Positions 17,229 through 26,508 of a stretch of DNA of 64,000 nucleotides are shown piece by piece (positions within the stretch are counted from its first letter, which is position 1; each line of letters starts with the position of its first letter). Origin of the DNA: Falsiroseomonas sp051433195 (GTDB lineage Bacteria; Pseudomonadota; Alphaproteobacteria; Acetobacterales; Acetobacteraceae). The position numbers and the translations under genes are program-made. The stretch spans positions 124,001 through 188,000 of the forward strand of contig NZ_JBHMFT010000007.1 of assembly GCF_051433195.1 (NCBI RefSeq). Direction: 5' to 3'. The notes beneath the pieces were generated by a model, which saw nothing but the letters and a program-made list of their open reading frames with translations, did no database searches and was not told the DNA's origin.

Positions 17229-17834
17229 CTACCGGAGCATCGGCACCAGGCTCGCCACCAGCAGCAGCGCCATGGTGACGTTGAAGGCGCGCAGCCGCCC
17301 TGGGCTGTGCAGCAGCCGCCCGGCGGAGACGCCGATGCCGGCCCAGACCAGCAGGCACGGCAGGGTGATCAGCAGGAAGACCAGGGAGATGGCGAGGATC
17401 TGCGGCAGCATCGGCTCGCCCGGCCGGGTGAAGGCGGGCACCACGGCGGCGGCGATCATCCAGGCCTTCGGATTGACCCACTGGAACAGCGCCCCGCCGA
17501 CAAAGCCCAGCGGCGGCTTGCCCGGACCGGCTGCTTCCCCCACCGCGCGGGGCTGGGGCGGCGGTGCGGTGGCGATCTTCCAGGCCAGCACCAGCAGCCA
17601 GGCGGCACCCGCCCAGCGCAGCACCTCGTGCAACGTCCGGCTGGCCAGCAGCGGCCCGGCCAGCCCCAGCCCGACCAGCAGGATCATGCCGCCGAAGCCG
17701 AAGGTGATGCCCAGCATGTGCGGCATCACCCGCCGCAGCCCGTGGCTCGCGGCGGCGGCAGCCACCATCAGCACATTCGGCCCCGGCGTGACCGAGGAGG
17801 CGATGGCGAACCCGAGGAGCGGAAACCAGTCCAT
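17229..17834 (-). CDS. LysE/RhtB family exporter
   Basis: A 201-residue membrane protein with five to six hydrophobic helices. The N-terminus MDWFPLLGFAIASSVTPGPN carries the PGPN motif diagnostic of the LysE superfamily, and FQWVNPKAWMIAAA (about residue 120) is the second conserved segment. Family members export amino acids or related metabolites. The start at 17834 is chosen because upstream in-frame codons add a non-homologous tail. Confidence 0.88.
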   Translation of the reverse strand: MDWFPLLGFAIASSVTPGPNVLMVAAAAASHGLRRVMPHMLGITFGFGGMILLVGLGLAGPLLASRTLHEVLRWAGAAWLLVLAWKIATAPPPQPRAVGEAAGPGKPPLGFVGGALFQWVNPKAWMIAAAVVPAFTRPGEPMLPQILAISLVFLLITLPCLLVWAGIGVSAGRLLHSPGRLRAFNVTMALLLVASLVPMLR

Positions 17835-17871
17835 GCCCGCATCGTGACAGCAACCCTGACCTGTTGAAAGA

Positions 17872-18279
17872 TCAGCTTCGCGACAGAGCCATGCGCACCG
17901 CGATGGCCCGCACCACCAGCCCATCATGGCCGAGTTCGACCAGCGCGGTCAGCACCTGGTCATCGCCCCGGCGGGCGCGGAAGCGGCAGGTCTCGATCTC
18001 CCCGGCCGCCGCGATGCCTCGGCATTCGAAGCCCATGCGCTGCAACTGGGCGTAGAGCGGGCCGACGCTGCTGCCGGGGCCATGCGCCTCCAGCAGGTCG
18101 CGCTCCAGCCGCTCGGCCCCGGCGCGCGGGCCGGCCTTGATGTAGCTGGCCATCTCGAAGGGCACGACCCAGCCGCCGCTGAACATCTGCGCGCCGAGCA
18201 CCAGCGCGCCGAGCATCAGCAGCCCCGCGATCATCGCGTTGCGGGCGGTGCGCGTGACCGGATCGCGGGGTGGCGCCAC
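17872..18279 (-). CDS. Hypothetical membrane-anchored protein
   Basis: A 135-residue protein with one N-terminal transmembrane helix (about residues 15-35, MIAGLLMLGALVLGA) and a soluble C-terminal domain of about 95 residues with two cysteines in FECRGIAAAGEIETCRF, which could pair if the domain is periplasmic. I do not recognise the family. It lies between the LysE exporter and the D-aminoacylase on the same strand, 58 bp from the latter. Coding is supported by GC3 bias and a plausible single-helix architecture. Confidence 0.6.
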   Translation of the reverse strand: MAPPRDPVTRTARNAMIAGLLMLGALVLGAQMFSGGWVVPFEMASYIKAGPRAGAERLERDLLEAHGPGSSVGPLYAQLQRMGFECRGIAAAGEIETCRFRARRGDDQVLTALVELGHDGLVVRAIAVRMALSRS

Positions 18280-18337
18280 GTCGTTGGCCGGCGGCGCCTG
18301 GTACCAGGCGCGCGGCCCAGGGGACCCAGGCTTGGGT

Positions 18338-19804
18338 TCAGGCGCGATGGCGCGTCACCAGCCGGCCCGGGCGTTCTCCGGTGGCGCCGCCCTTGTCGCC
18401 GTAGCCGGCGCGGAAGGTGGGCACGCCATTGGCCCAGACCTCCTCGATGCCGAGGCTCGGCAGGGTCGGCGTCTCGAAGGTCGCGGCGTCGATGACGGTG
18501 GCGGGGTCGAACAGCACCAAATCGGCGTAGGCGCCCTCGGCCAGCACGCCGCGATCGACGATGCCGTAGGCCTCGGCGCAGCGGCCCGTCATCTTGTGGA
18601 TCGCGGTCTCCATGCTGAACAGGCCGAGGCCGCGCGCGTAATGGCCGAGGACGCGCGGGAAGGTGCCCCACAGGCGCGGGTGCGGGTGGGCGTCGTGCGG
18701 GATGCCGTCGGAGCCGATCATGGACAGCGGATGCGCCATGATGCGGCGCACGTCTTCCTCATCCATCTGGAAGCTGATCTGGCCGGCGGGCGTCAGGCGT
18801 TCCGCCGCCGCCTTGATGTCACTGTTCCAGCCGCGGGCGATCTCGTGCAGGTAGCGGCCGGCCATCTCGGGGTGCGGCACGGACCAGGTGATCATCACCT
18901 TCACGTCGTCGCGGAGGCGATCCGGCATCAGCACGGTGGACCCGGCGGGATAGGGATAGACGTCGTAGGCGACTTCCTGCGTCCGGGCATATTCCGCGAT
19001 CAGCGGCAGGGTCTGGGTGGAACGGCCGAAATTTTCCGGCAGCGAGCATTTGTGGTGGCTGATCTGCACCGCGACGCCGGCCCACTTGCCGATCTTCATG
19101 GTCTCCTCGATCGAGCCCAGCACCTTGTCGGCCTCGTCGCGCATATGCGTGGAATAGAGGCCGCCGGTGGTCTTCAGCGCCTCCGCCACCGCGATGACTT
19201 CCTCCGTCGTCGCATGCATGTTGGGGCCATAGTACAGGCCGGTGGAGAAGCCGGAGGCGCCCTCCGCCAGCGCCTGCTTCAGCCGCTGGTGCATGTGGTG
19301 GATCTCGCCATCCTTGGCCGGGCGGTAGACATCGCCATCCATCGCCTCCACCCGCATGGTCTGGTGCCCGGCGAGGGCATAGGTGTTCACCTCGCTGCCC
19401 TGCTTCGCCAGCGCATGAGCGTAGTCGCCGAAATCGGCGAAGCGCCACCAGCCCTCGGCGCCGATCAGGTCGAGCGGCGGCGGCGGCATGCGCTTGAAGC
19501 GGGCCGGGGAAAGCGAGACGCCGCAGCAGCCGACCACCACGGTGGTGACGCCCTGGCTGGTCTTGCAGGTGGTGCAGGCGGGGCCACACAGCACGGCACG
19601 GTCGTCATGCGTGTGCGCATCGATGAAGCCGGGCGCCACGGCGCGGCCGGTGGCGATCACCTCCCGATCCGCCGTCGCGCCGCCGAGGTCGCCGATGGCG
19701 GCGATGCGGTCGCCCTTGACCCCGACATCGCCGAGGCGGCGCGGGGCCCCGGTGCCGTCGAACAAGGTGGCGTCACGGATGATGAGGTCGCAGCGGAGCG
19801 CCAT
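18338..19804 (-). CDS. N-acyl-D-amino-acid deacylase family amidohydrolase
   Basis: A 488-residue amidohydrolase. The N-terminal MALRCDLIIRDATLFDGTGA and GFIDAHTHDDRAVL motif (metal-binding HxH, about residue 66) are typical of D-aminoacylase/dihydroorotase-like enzymes, followed by TVVVGCCGVSLSP (the cysteine used as a metal ligand in D-aminoacylase), FSTGLYYGPNM and the late metal aspartate in SMIGSDGIPHDAHPHPR (about residue 405). It should remove an acyl group from an N-acyl-D-amino acid. The start at 19804 is the one that aligns with the family N-terminus. Confidence 0.88.
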   Translation of the reverse strand: MALRCDLIIRDATLFDGTGAPRRLGDVGVKGDRIAAIGDLGGATADREVIATGRAVAPGFIDAHTHDDRAVLCGPACTTCKTSQGVTTVVVGCCGVSLSPARFKRMPPPPLDLIGAEGWWRFADFGDYAHALAKQGSEVNTYALAGHQTMRVEAMDGDVYRPAKDGEIHHMHQRLKQALAEGASGFSTGLYYGPNMHATTEEVIAVAEALKTTGGLYSTHMRDEADKVLGSIEETMKIGKWAGVAVQISHHKCSLPENFGRSTQTLPLIAEYARTQEVAYDVYPYPAGSTVLMPDRLRDDVKVMITWSVPHPEMAGRYLHEIARGWNSDIKAAAERLTPAGQISFQMDEEDVRRIMAHPLSMIGSDGIPHDAHPHPRLWGTFPRVLGHYARGLGLFSMETAIHKMTGRCAEAYGIVDRGVLAEGAYADLVLFDPATVIDAATFETPTLPSLGIEEVWANGVPTFRAGYGDKGGATGERPGRLVTRHRA

Positions 19805-19913
19805 GTGGCCGGGTTCCCTATCGCTTCGGGCGATCATGCCAAGAAGGGGGGCGGCGCGCCAGGGAGCCAGGGCCGATCGTGGACGTTGCTGTCCGGCAGC
19901 ACAGGAGCAACCC

Positions 19914-20102
19914 ATGGCCAAGCCGCCACTTCCCACCGGCGCCGGCGACCGGATGAACAGCGCCGACCCCACCAGCAAGGACACCGCGGAGAAGGTGCAG
20001 CAGGGCGGCACCACGCGGAACCCGAAGGCCAAGGTGCCGTCCGACCTGTACCCGGACCCGCCGGGGGTGACGGACCAGACGAAGGGCGCGCCGGACGATT
20101 AG
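19914..20102 (+). CDS. Small hydrophilic conserved-type protein (62 aa)
   Basis: The ATG at 19914 follows a good AGGAG site. The product is hydrophilic, proline/lysine/aspartate rich (MAKPPLPTGAGDRMNSADP at the start, DPPGVTDQTKGAPDD at the end) and probably disordered. No domain is recognised. It is divergent from the D-aminoacylase and its stop overlaps the convergent serine hydrolase stop by 4 bp. The strong ribosome site and tight packing support a real gene. Confidence 0.6.
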   Translation: MAKPPLPTGAGDRMNSADPTSKDTAEKVQQGGTTRNPKAKVPSDLYPDPPGVTDQTKGAPDD

Positions 20103-21103
20103 GCGCCGTCGGTGAAGGCCGGAAGGATCGCCTCCGTCAGCAGCGCGTGGCGCGTCTGCACCTGGCCGCGCACCCGCGGCACGTCGGCATCCGAGGTCAT
20201 CACCACCGTCAGCCCCAGCCCCGGCAGCAGGTACAGCATCTGCCCGCCATAGCCCCAGGCGTAGAGCACCTGTTGCCCGCGCGCCTCCGCGATCCACCAG
20301 CCGAGGCCGTACATCTGCCCGCTACAGGCCGAGCGCGCCTGTGGCTGCCAGGCCTGCCGCAGGAAATCCGCCGGGATCACCTGGCGGCCTTCATGCACCC
20401 CGCCATTGCGGCAGCATTCGCCGAAGGTGAGCAGCGCTCGGGGCGACAATGCCATCTCGTTGCCGCCGAAATGCAGCCCCTGCGGGTCCCGCGTCCAGCC
20501 CGGCACGGTGAAGCCGAGCGGCGTGCCGAGCCAGGCTTGCGCCAGGTCGTGGACGCTGCGGCGGCTGGCGCGGGCCAGGACGGCGGCCAGGATGTGGGAG
20601 GTGCCGGTGGAATACAGCATCCGCCCGCCCGGCTCATCCACCATCGGCCGCGACAGGGCGTAGGCCAGCCAGTCCCGGCTGGCGACCCAGGCGCCGTAGT
20701 TGGCCCCCGAGGTCGGCTCGAGCCCCGCCCGCATCGACAGCAGGTGGCGCAGCGTGATGTCGCGAACCTCCGGCGGCGCGTCGCGCGGGATGCGGTTGCC
20801 GAGGATGGGGGCGACGCGCTGGTCCAGCCCGGTCAGCACGCCCCGCTCGATGGCGATGCCGGCCAGCATGGCGAGGAGGGTCTTGGAGGCCGACTTGATG
20901 TTGGTCGGCCGGTCCAGCCCGCCGCCGCGGAACACACGTTCCGCCACCGGCGCCCCGTTCTGCGCCACGATCAGCGCGCGCAGGCCGGGCGTGTCGGCGA
21001 TGCCGTCGAGCGCGCGGGACAGGAGGGCCGTATCGGCGCGCGCCGGCACGGCAGCCAGGGTCAGGCCGGCCAGGGCCAGGCGGCGGGTGATGCGGAACGT
21101 CAT
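20099..21103 (-). CDS. Serine hydrolase, class C beta-lactamase-related
   Basis: A 334-residue secreted protein: the signal peptide ends near AAVPARA. The penicillin-binding/beta-lactamase (Pfam Beta-lactamase) fold is indicated by KSASKTLLAM, giving the SxxK nucleophile near residue 92, LYSTGTSHIL as the YxN-equivalent region and the late AWGYGGQM for the KTG-like HxG element. Such proteins are usually D-aminopeptidases, esterases or D,D-peptidases and not antibiotic-resistance enzymes. Its neighbours also hydrolyse amide bonds. Confidence 0.85.
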   Translation of the reverse strand: MTFRITRRLALAGLTLAAVPARADTALLSRALDGIADTPGLRALIVAQNGAPVAERVFRGGGLDRPTNIKSASKTLLAMLAGIAIERGVLTGLDQRVAPILGNRIPRDAPPEVRDITLRHLLSMRAGLEPTSGANYGAWVASRDWLAYALSRPMVDEPGGRMLYSTGTSHILAAVLARASRRSVHDLAQAWLGTPLGFTVPGWTRDPQGLHFGGNEMALSPRALLTFGECCRNGGVHEGRQVIPADFLRQAWQPQARSACSGQMYGLGWWIAEARGQQVLYAWGYGGQMLYLLPGLGLTVVMTSDADVPRVRGQVQTRHALLTEAILPAFTDGA

Positions 21104-21145
21104 CCCCGGCGGATGGGGAAGCGGCGCCGGTCCCCAAGCGGCCGG

Positions 21146-22816
21146 TTACACCTCGATACCGTACAGCGCCTTCGCCTGCTCCGGGCTGACCAGCCCATCC
21201 GCCACGTCGCGCGCCACCAGCGCCGGGTCGCGCGCCTTCGCATCGCCCATGCCGCCGCCGCCGGGCAGCTTCAGCAGCAGGCGCTTGCCCTTCGGGATCA
21301 CCTGGAATCCCTTGGTGCGGATGGTGGTGCCATCGGTGTGGCCGACCCAGCCGGGCGCGCCCTCACCGCCGCCGTCGCGGCCCTTCGGTGCGTTGGCGAC
21401 GCGGTCGAAGATGGCGTTGACGGCGAATTCCGCCTCGCCCTTCGTGCCGATCTCCATAACCTTGCCGAAGCCGCCGCGGGTACGGCCGGCGCCGGCCGAA
21501 TCCGGGCGGAGCTGGTTCTGCCAGAAGATCACCGGCGCGACATTCTCGGTCGCCTCCACCGGCATGGTGCGGACGCCGGAGGGGAAGGCGGTGCCGTCCA
21601 GCCCATCCTTGGTCGGCCGCGCGCCGGTGCCGCCGGAGTTGAAGGTGATGATTTCGAAATCCGGCAGCTCCGCCGCCGCGCCGGAGACCTGCGCGCCGCC
21701 CCGCAGCGGCGGGTTCCACAGCGCGGAGGAACCCTCCGCATTCACCCGGTCCGGCACCGCCTGGTGCAGGCAGCCCATCATCAGGTCCGGCAGCAACTGC
21801 CCGACCACATGCCGCACCGAGACCGGATAGGGCCGCGGCGCGTTCAGGATGCAGCCCTCGGGGATCTCCATGTGGAAGGGCGCCAGCGAGGCCCAGTTGT
21901 TCGGGATTTCCGGCGCCACGACGCATTTGATGCCGAAGCAGGCATAGGCGCGGCAATAGGCGGCCGGCACGTTGATGCCGCGCCCGGACAGGCCCGAGGT
22001 GCCGGCGTAGTCCACCACGATCCGGTCCGCCTGCACCGTCATCGCGGCCTTCAGCGTGACCGGCGCCTCGTAGCCATCGGAGGTGATCTGGCTGCGGTAG
22101 GTGCCCTGCGGCAATTTCGCGATCTCCTCCAGCGTTGCCTTCAGCGAGCTGTCGAAGATGTAGGTCGCCAGCGGGTCCAGGCTGTCCATGCCGAATTCGG
22201 CGAGCATCTCCGCCAGGCGCTTGGCACCGGCATCGTTGCAGGCGCACAGGGAATAGACATCGCCCTCCAGCTCCACCGGCGTGCGCGATCCCATGCGCAG
22301 GAAGTCGAAGAAGGTCTCGTTCGGCTTGCCCTGGTCGAAGCACTTCACGATGGGGATATAGAGCCCCTCCTCGAAGACGCTGCGCCCCTCCGGCCCCATG
22401 CCGAGGCCGCCGACATCGATGACATGCGCGGTGTTGGCGAACAGGCCGACGATGCGCCCGCCGCTGAAGGCCGGCGTCACCACCGTCAGGTCGTGCAGGT
22501 GGCCGGTGCCGAGCCAGGGGTCGTTGGTGATGTAGTGGTCGCCCGGCTTCATCGTCCCGGCCGGGAATTTCGCCAGGAAGTGGCCGACGGATTCCATCAT
22601 GGAGTTCACATGGCCCGGCGTGCCCGTCACCGCCTGCGCCAGCATGCGGCCATGCAGGTCGAAGACGCCGGCGGACAGGTCGCCGGCTTCGCGCACCGTG
22701 GTGGAGAAGGCGGTGCGGATCATGATCTGCGCCTGTTCCTCGACCACCGCGATCAGGCGGTTCCACTGGATCTGCTGCTGGATCTTCTCCAGCGCGCTGG
22801 CGGCTTGCGTGCTCAT
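21146..22816 (-). CDS. hyuB: Hydantoinase B / oxoprolinase-type subunit
   Basis: A 556-residue HyuB-family protein with N-terminal WNRLIAVVEEQAQIMIRTAF, DLHGRMLAQAVTGTPGHVNS, ITNDPWLGTGHLHDLTVV and the C-terminal GGGGMGDAKARDP. Together with HyuA it forms an ATP-dependent cyclic amide (N-methylhydantoin, acetone or 5-oxoproline) hydrolase or carboxylase. Its usual partner hyuA lies at 24421-26508 on the same strand, but here two unrelated genes intervene. Substrate is not determinable from sequence. Confidence 0.9.
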   Translation of the reverse strand: MSTQAASALEKIQQQIQWNRLIAVVEEQAQIMIRTAFSTTVREAGDLSAGVFDLHGRMLAQAVTGTPGHVNSMMESVGHFLAKFPAGTMKPGDHYITNDPWLGTGHLHDLTVVTPAFSGGRIVGLFANTAHVIDVGGLGMGPEGRSVFEEGLYIPIVKCFDQGKPNETFFDFLRMGSRTPVELEGDVYSLCACNDAGAKRLAEMLAEFGMDSLDPLATYIFDSSLKATLEEIAKLPQGTYRSQITSDGYEAPVTLKAAMTVQADRIVVDYAGTSGLSGRGINVPAAYCRAYACFGIKCVVAPEIPNNWASLAPFHMEIPEGCILNAPRPYPVSVRHVVGQLLPDLMMGCLHQAVPDRVNAEGSSALWNPPLRGGAQVSGAAAELPDFEIITFNSGGTGARPTKDGLDGTAFPSGVRTMPVEATENVAPVIFWQNQLRPDSAGAGRTRGGFGKVMEIGTKGEAEFAVNAIFDRVANAPKGRDGGGEGAPGWVGHTDGTTIRTKGFQVIPKGKRLLLKLPGGGGMGDAKARDPALVARDVADGLVSPEQAKALYGIEV

Positions 22817-22863
22817 GCGATCCCCATCTAGGCTTGATATTCAGAGGCTTGCGGTGCGTAGGA

Positions 22864-23442
22864 ATGGCCCGGACCAAAGTCAGCGCGGCAGTGCGGCGGA
22901 AAAACCAGGAGAAGTGGGATGCCCGCTACCTCGACCTGGCGAAGCTGGTCGGCGAATGGTCGAAGGACCCGCGCGCCAAGGTCGGCGCCGCCATCGTCAA
23001 CCCGAAGCTCGGGCGGCTGATCGCCGTCGGCTTCAACGGCTTCCCCTCCAACGTCGAGGATGACGTGCGGCGGCTGGAGGACCAGAAGCTCAAGCTGACC
23101 ATGACCATCCACGCCGAGCAGAACGCCCTGATCTTCGCGGGGAAGGAGGCGCGGGACTGCGACGCCTATGTGGTCGGCAAGCCGGTGTGCAGCATGTGCG
23201 CGACGCTGCTGATCCAGGCCGGCGTCAAGCGCGTCATCGCCGCCGAACCACGGCGCGGCACTGCGTCGAAGTGGGACAAGGCCGGGCTGCTGTCGATCGA
23301 GATCTTCCGGGAGGCCGGTGTCGAGTTCCGCCGCCTGACGGAGGCGGAGATGACGCGGCTGGGGCTGGATGCCGACAGCGCCACGCGATCCCTGCCGCCA
23401 TCCGGCACCATCTTCGTCGAGGGTGACGAGGTGGAGCTTTAG
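22864..23442 (+). CDS. Deoxycytidylate (dCMP) deaminase family protein
   Basis: A 192-residue cytidine/deoxycytidylate deaminase-family protein. The zinc site is complete: HAEQNAL (His and the proton-shuttle Glu, about residue 80) and PVCSMCATLL (two Cys, about residue 103). It also has RAKVGAAIVNPKLGRLIAVGFNGFP, typical of dCMP deaminases that supply dUMP for thymidylate. The ATG at 22864 is preferred to an upstream TTG. It is transcribed against the hydantoinase genes on both sides. Confidence 0.85.
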   Translation: MARTKVSAAVRRKNQEKWDARYLDLAKLVGEWSKDPRAKVGAAIVNPKLGRLIAVGFNGFPSNVEDDVRRLEDQKLKLTMTIHAEQNALIFAGKEARDCDAYVVGKPVCSMCATLLIQAGVKRVIAAEPRRGTASKWDKAGLLSIEIFREAGVEFRRLTEAEMTRLGLDADSATRSLPPSGTIFVEGDEVEL

Positions 23443-23477
23443 CTCAGCCGCCGCGCGGCCGCTCTTGGATTTGCCAA

Positions 23478-24428
23478 TCAAAGGGGCGTCTCGACCTTCT
23501 GAAGTGCCTCAATCCACTGATCGTATCTGCGCCCTGGTGCTTCATGAAGCCAAGCATGAGGTCCTCGCAAGCTGGTTCCCGTCAGTACCCCCGCCGCAGC
23601 TGAGGTGCTTCCTACCGGAAAATCAGTTTTGAACCGCATCAATTCCGATTTCTCCGGGTGCGACTCAAGTAAATCGGATTGTAAAGCGCGATTTCGAAGA
23701 GCAATGATCCCAGGCGGGGTTGCGCCAGGAGCTGACTTTCGCAACTCAGATCCTGCAAGAATTATAAATCCAGAGCCATCCGCGCGCATCTGAGCATTTA
23801 TATCTCGCGCCCCTACAAATCGAAATGTGTCGCCGACTGCAATGTCAAGTGAAGGTGGCGTCGCGAGGGCGGGCCTGGGCGCTTTCGCAGGATCCAGCCT
23901 TTGCATTGGGGCTTGATTCGGAGGGGCGCGAAAGACCCGAACACCGATGATTTCGGCAAGCAGCGCCACGTCATCGACGAAGCCCTGAGCGAAGGCAGCA
24001 TCACCATCGCTCAACTTTCCAAGTGAAGTTTGGTCCGTTAGAACAAGCGCCCGGCGAAGAATACGGCTCGCCTCGACAAGCAAATGCTCCGCGCGTCTGG
24101 CATGTGCCTTATTGAAGGTTTCATCAGTTGTCGACGCAACAGTTATTTGGCGCCAATCAGCCTTCTCGAGAGCATGATGCTTGCCGCGAAAGCGCTCAGC
24201 GAGCGAGTCACACTCGCCAATGTAGATGACCTCACCTGCTTCGCCTTCGCCCGAGAGAAAATAGATCGCCGGTCGCTTAGCTTCGTCTCTCTCCTTCAAA
24301 GCGTCGATTCGGTTCAGCGGACAACTGGTCAGGACCGTTGTGCTACCCGCAATAGCGGCACTCCGCAGACCATCGGGATCGCCATCGTGCAAGGTAAGCC
24401 GAATTAGCCTGGCTCGTGCACTACGCAT
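23478..24428 (-). CDS. GIY-YIG nuclease-domain protein with C-terminal DUF4357-like domain
   Basis: A 316-residue protein. Residues about 50-140 hold a GIY-YIG core: PAIYFLSGEG and EVIYIGECDSLAERF, then a KADWRQITVASTTDETFNKA segment. The C-terminus (about 235-316) has VLTGTSLRGPHAWLHE, similar to DUF4357. Such proteins are found near restriction and defence genes, but a cellular role is not established. Its base composition is clearly lower in GC than its neighbours, with codons such as AAT, TTA and AGA. The ATG overlaps the hyuA stop by 8 bp. Confidence 0.78.
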   Translation of the reverse strand: MRSARARLIRLTLHDGDPDGLRSAAIAGSTTVLTSCPLNRIDALKERDEAKRPAIYFLSGEGEAGEVIYIGECDSLAERFRGKHHALEKADWRQITVASTTDETFNKAHARRAEHLLVEASRILRRALVLTDQTSLGKLSDGDAAFAQGFVDDVALLAEIIGVRVFRAPPNQAPMQRLDPAKAPRPALATPPSLDIAVGDTFRFVGARDINAQMRADGSGFIILAGSELRKSAPGATPPGIIALRNRALQSDLLESHPEKSELMRFKTDFPVGSTSAAAGVLTGTSLRGPHAWLHEAPGRRYDQWIEALQKVETPL

Positions 24429-26508
24429 TTAGAGACCGCGTCAGTTCCAGATAGCCCAGCCCATCCACCCGGCAGGACCAGCCCGGCCCGACCAGCGTGC
24501 TGGTCTCGGCTTCCGCCACGATGCAGGGGCCGGGCACGGTGGACCCGGCGGGCATCTCGGCGCGGTCATAGACCTGCCAATCCGCCACCTGCCCCGTCGC
24601 CGTGTCGCGCACGCGCTGCATGCGGATCGGCGCGGGGGCTGGCATGTCGGCAACCGGCGCCACGGGTTCCACCGGCTCCGCGATGGTCGCGACGGTGACG
24701 GCAAACGACAGGATTTCCACGTCGCTGCCGGGCACGGGGCGGTCGTAGAAGCGGGTGTATTCGGCGTCGTAGGCGGCGCGGATTTCGGGGATGTCGGCCT
24801 GCGTCAGCGCGCGCGCGGGCAGCGCCACGTTGATCTCGTGGCCCTGGCCGACGTAGCGCATGAAGGCCAGCCGGTGCTCCTGCGTCGGCGCGCCGAAGGC
24901 GCCTTCCGCCACCACGCGGGATGCCTCCGCCGACATCTCCGCCAGCAGCGCATTCACCGCCGCCACGTCGAAGCTGCGGAAACGCTGGTACAGCGACTTC
25001 ACCACCTCATAGCCCACCGGGGCGCGGAGGAAGCCGATGGCGGAGCCGACGCCGGCGCCGCTCGGCACCAGCACGCGATCCACGCCGATCTTCTCGGCCA
25101 CGCGGTAGCCATGCACCGGCCCGCCGCCGCCGAAGGCGATGATGCCGCGGCCGCCATAGCCCTTGCCGGATTCGATGGCATGGACGCGCGCGGCGTTCGC
25201 CATGTTCTCGTCCACCATCTCCACCACGCCGAGCCCGGCCATCTCCGGCGCCAGGCCCAGCTTGCGGCCGACATGCGCATCGAGCGCATCGAGCGCCGGC
25301 TGCACATGCAGCTTGAGCGCACCGCCGGCGAACAGATCCGGCTCGTAGCGGCCGAGCGCCAAATTCGCATCCGTCACCGCCGGCTTGTCGCCGCCGCGGC
25401 CGTAGCAGGCCGGCCCCGGATCGGCACCGGCGCTTTCCGGCCCGACCTGGATGCGGCCCAGCGCGTCGAGATGCGCGATGGAGCCGCCACCGGCGCCGAT
25501 CTCCACCATCTCGATGACCGGGATGCGCAGCGGCAGGCCCGAGCCCTTCTTGAAGCGGCCGACGCGGGCCACCTCGAAGGTGCGGCTGGCCTGTGGCGCG
25601 AAATCGTCGATCAGGCACACCTTCGCCGTGGTGCCGCCCATGTCGAAGGACAGCACCTTCGACCAGCCGCGCTGCTTCGCGACATGCGCCGAGAAGATCG
25701 CGCCACCGGCCGGGCCGGATTCCACCAGGCGGATCGGGAAGCGCGCCGCGGTATCCAGCGTGGTGAGGCCGCCGCCCGACAGCATCATGAACAGCGGGCA
25801 GGTGAAGCCGCCGGATTTCAGCCCGGCCTCCAGCCGCCGCAGGTAGCTCGCCATCAGCGGCTGGACATAGGCATTGGCGGCGGTGGTGGAAAACCGCTCC
25901 CACTCCCGCATCTCCGGCGAGACCTCGGACGACAGCGAGATGGGAAGGTCGGGCCACATCTCATGCACGATCGCGGCGGCACGACGTTCATGCGCCGGGT
26001 TCACGAAGGCATGCAGGAAGCCGATGGCGAGGCTTTCGATGCCCTCGGCACGCAGGGTCTCGACCTGCGCGCGCACCGCCGCCTCGTCGAGCGGCAGCAG
26101 CACCTGGCCCTCATTGTCCAGCCGCTCCGGCACCGTCAGGCGCCAGCGGCGCGGGATCAGCGGCTGCGCCAGGTCGATGTTCAGGTCGTACTGGTCGTAG
26201 CGGGACTCGTTGCCGAGCGCGAGCACGTCCCGGAAGCCATCCGTGGTCAGCAGCGCGGTGCGGGCGCCCTTGCGCTCGATGATCGCGTTGGTGGCGAGCG
26301 TGGTGCCGTGGATGACCAGCTCGATATCGGCGGGCGTCAGCGCGGCGCGTTCCAGCACCACGCGCACACCTTCGAGCACGCCAAGTTCCGGCGCATGCGG
26401 CGTGGTCAGGACCTTGCCGGTCCAGCGCTCGACTCCATCCTCGCCGGCACGCTCGACGGCCACGTCGGTGAAGGTGCCGCCGATATCCACTGCAAGACGA
26501 GCGCTCAC
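24421..26508 (-). CDS. hyuA: Hydantoinase A / oxoprolinase-type ATP-binding subunit
   Basis: A 695-residue HyuA with the actin-fold phosphate-binding motif RLAVDIGGTFTDVAVERAG at the N-terminus, a second VIHGTTLATNAIIERKGA motif near residue 80, and LSFDMGGTTAKVCLI near 295. It pairs with HyuB in ATP-dependent opening of cyclic amides. The GTG at 26508 overlaps the preceding TGA by 4 bp (GTGA), the reason for choosing it over an upstream TTG. A low-GC gene begins across its stop codon. Confidence 0.9.
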   Translation of the reverse strand: MSARLAVDIGGTFTDVAVERAGEDGVERWTGKVLTTPHAPELGVLEGVRVVLERAALTPADIELVIHGTTLATNAIIERKGARTALLTTDGFRDVLALGNESRYDQYDLNIDLAQPLIPRRWRLTVPERLDNEGQVLLPLDEAAVRAQVETLRAEGIESLAIGFLHAFVNPAHERRAAAIVHEMWPDLPISLSSEVSPEMREWERFSTTAANAYVQPLMASYLRRLEAGLKSGGFTCPLFMMLSGGGLTTLDTAARFPIRLVESGPAGGAIFSAHVAKQRGWSKVLSFDMGGTTAKVCLIDDFAPQASRTFEVARVGRFKKGSGLPLRIPVIEMVEIGAGGGSIAHLDALGRIQVGPESAGADPGPACYGRGGDKPAVTDANLALGRYEPDLFAGGALKLHVQPALDALDAHVGRKLGLAPEMAGLGVVEMVDENMANAARVHAIESGKGYGGRGIIAFGGGGPVHGYRVAEKIGVDRVLVPSGAGVGSAIGFLRAPVGYEVVKSLYQRFRSFDVAAVNALLAEMSAEASRVVAEGAFGAPTQEHRLAFMRYVGQGHEINVALPARALTQADIPEIRAAYDAEYTRFYDRPVPGSDVEILSFAVTVATIAEPVEPVAPVADMPAPAPIRMQRVRDTATGQVADWQVYDRAEMPAGSTVPGPCIVAEAETSTLVGPGWSCRVDGLGYLELTRSLNA

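Noticed and set aside
18239..22831. A 1530-codon open frame on the plus strand opposite several genes
   Set aside because: High-GC antisense shadow of the D-aminoacylase, serine hydrolase and hyuB genes; its sequence is His/Arg/Ala/Gly rich with no domain.
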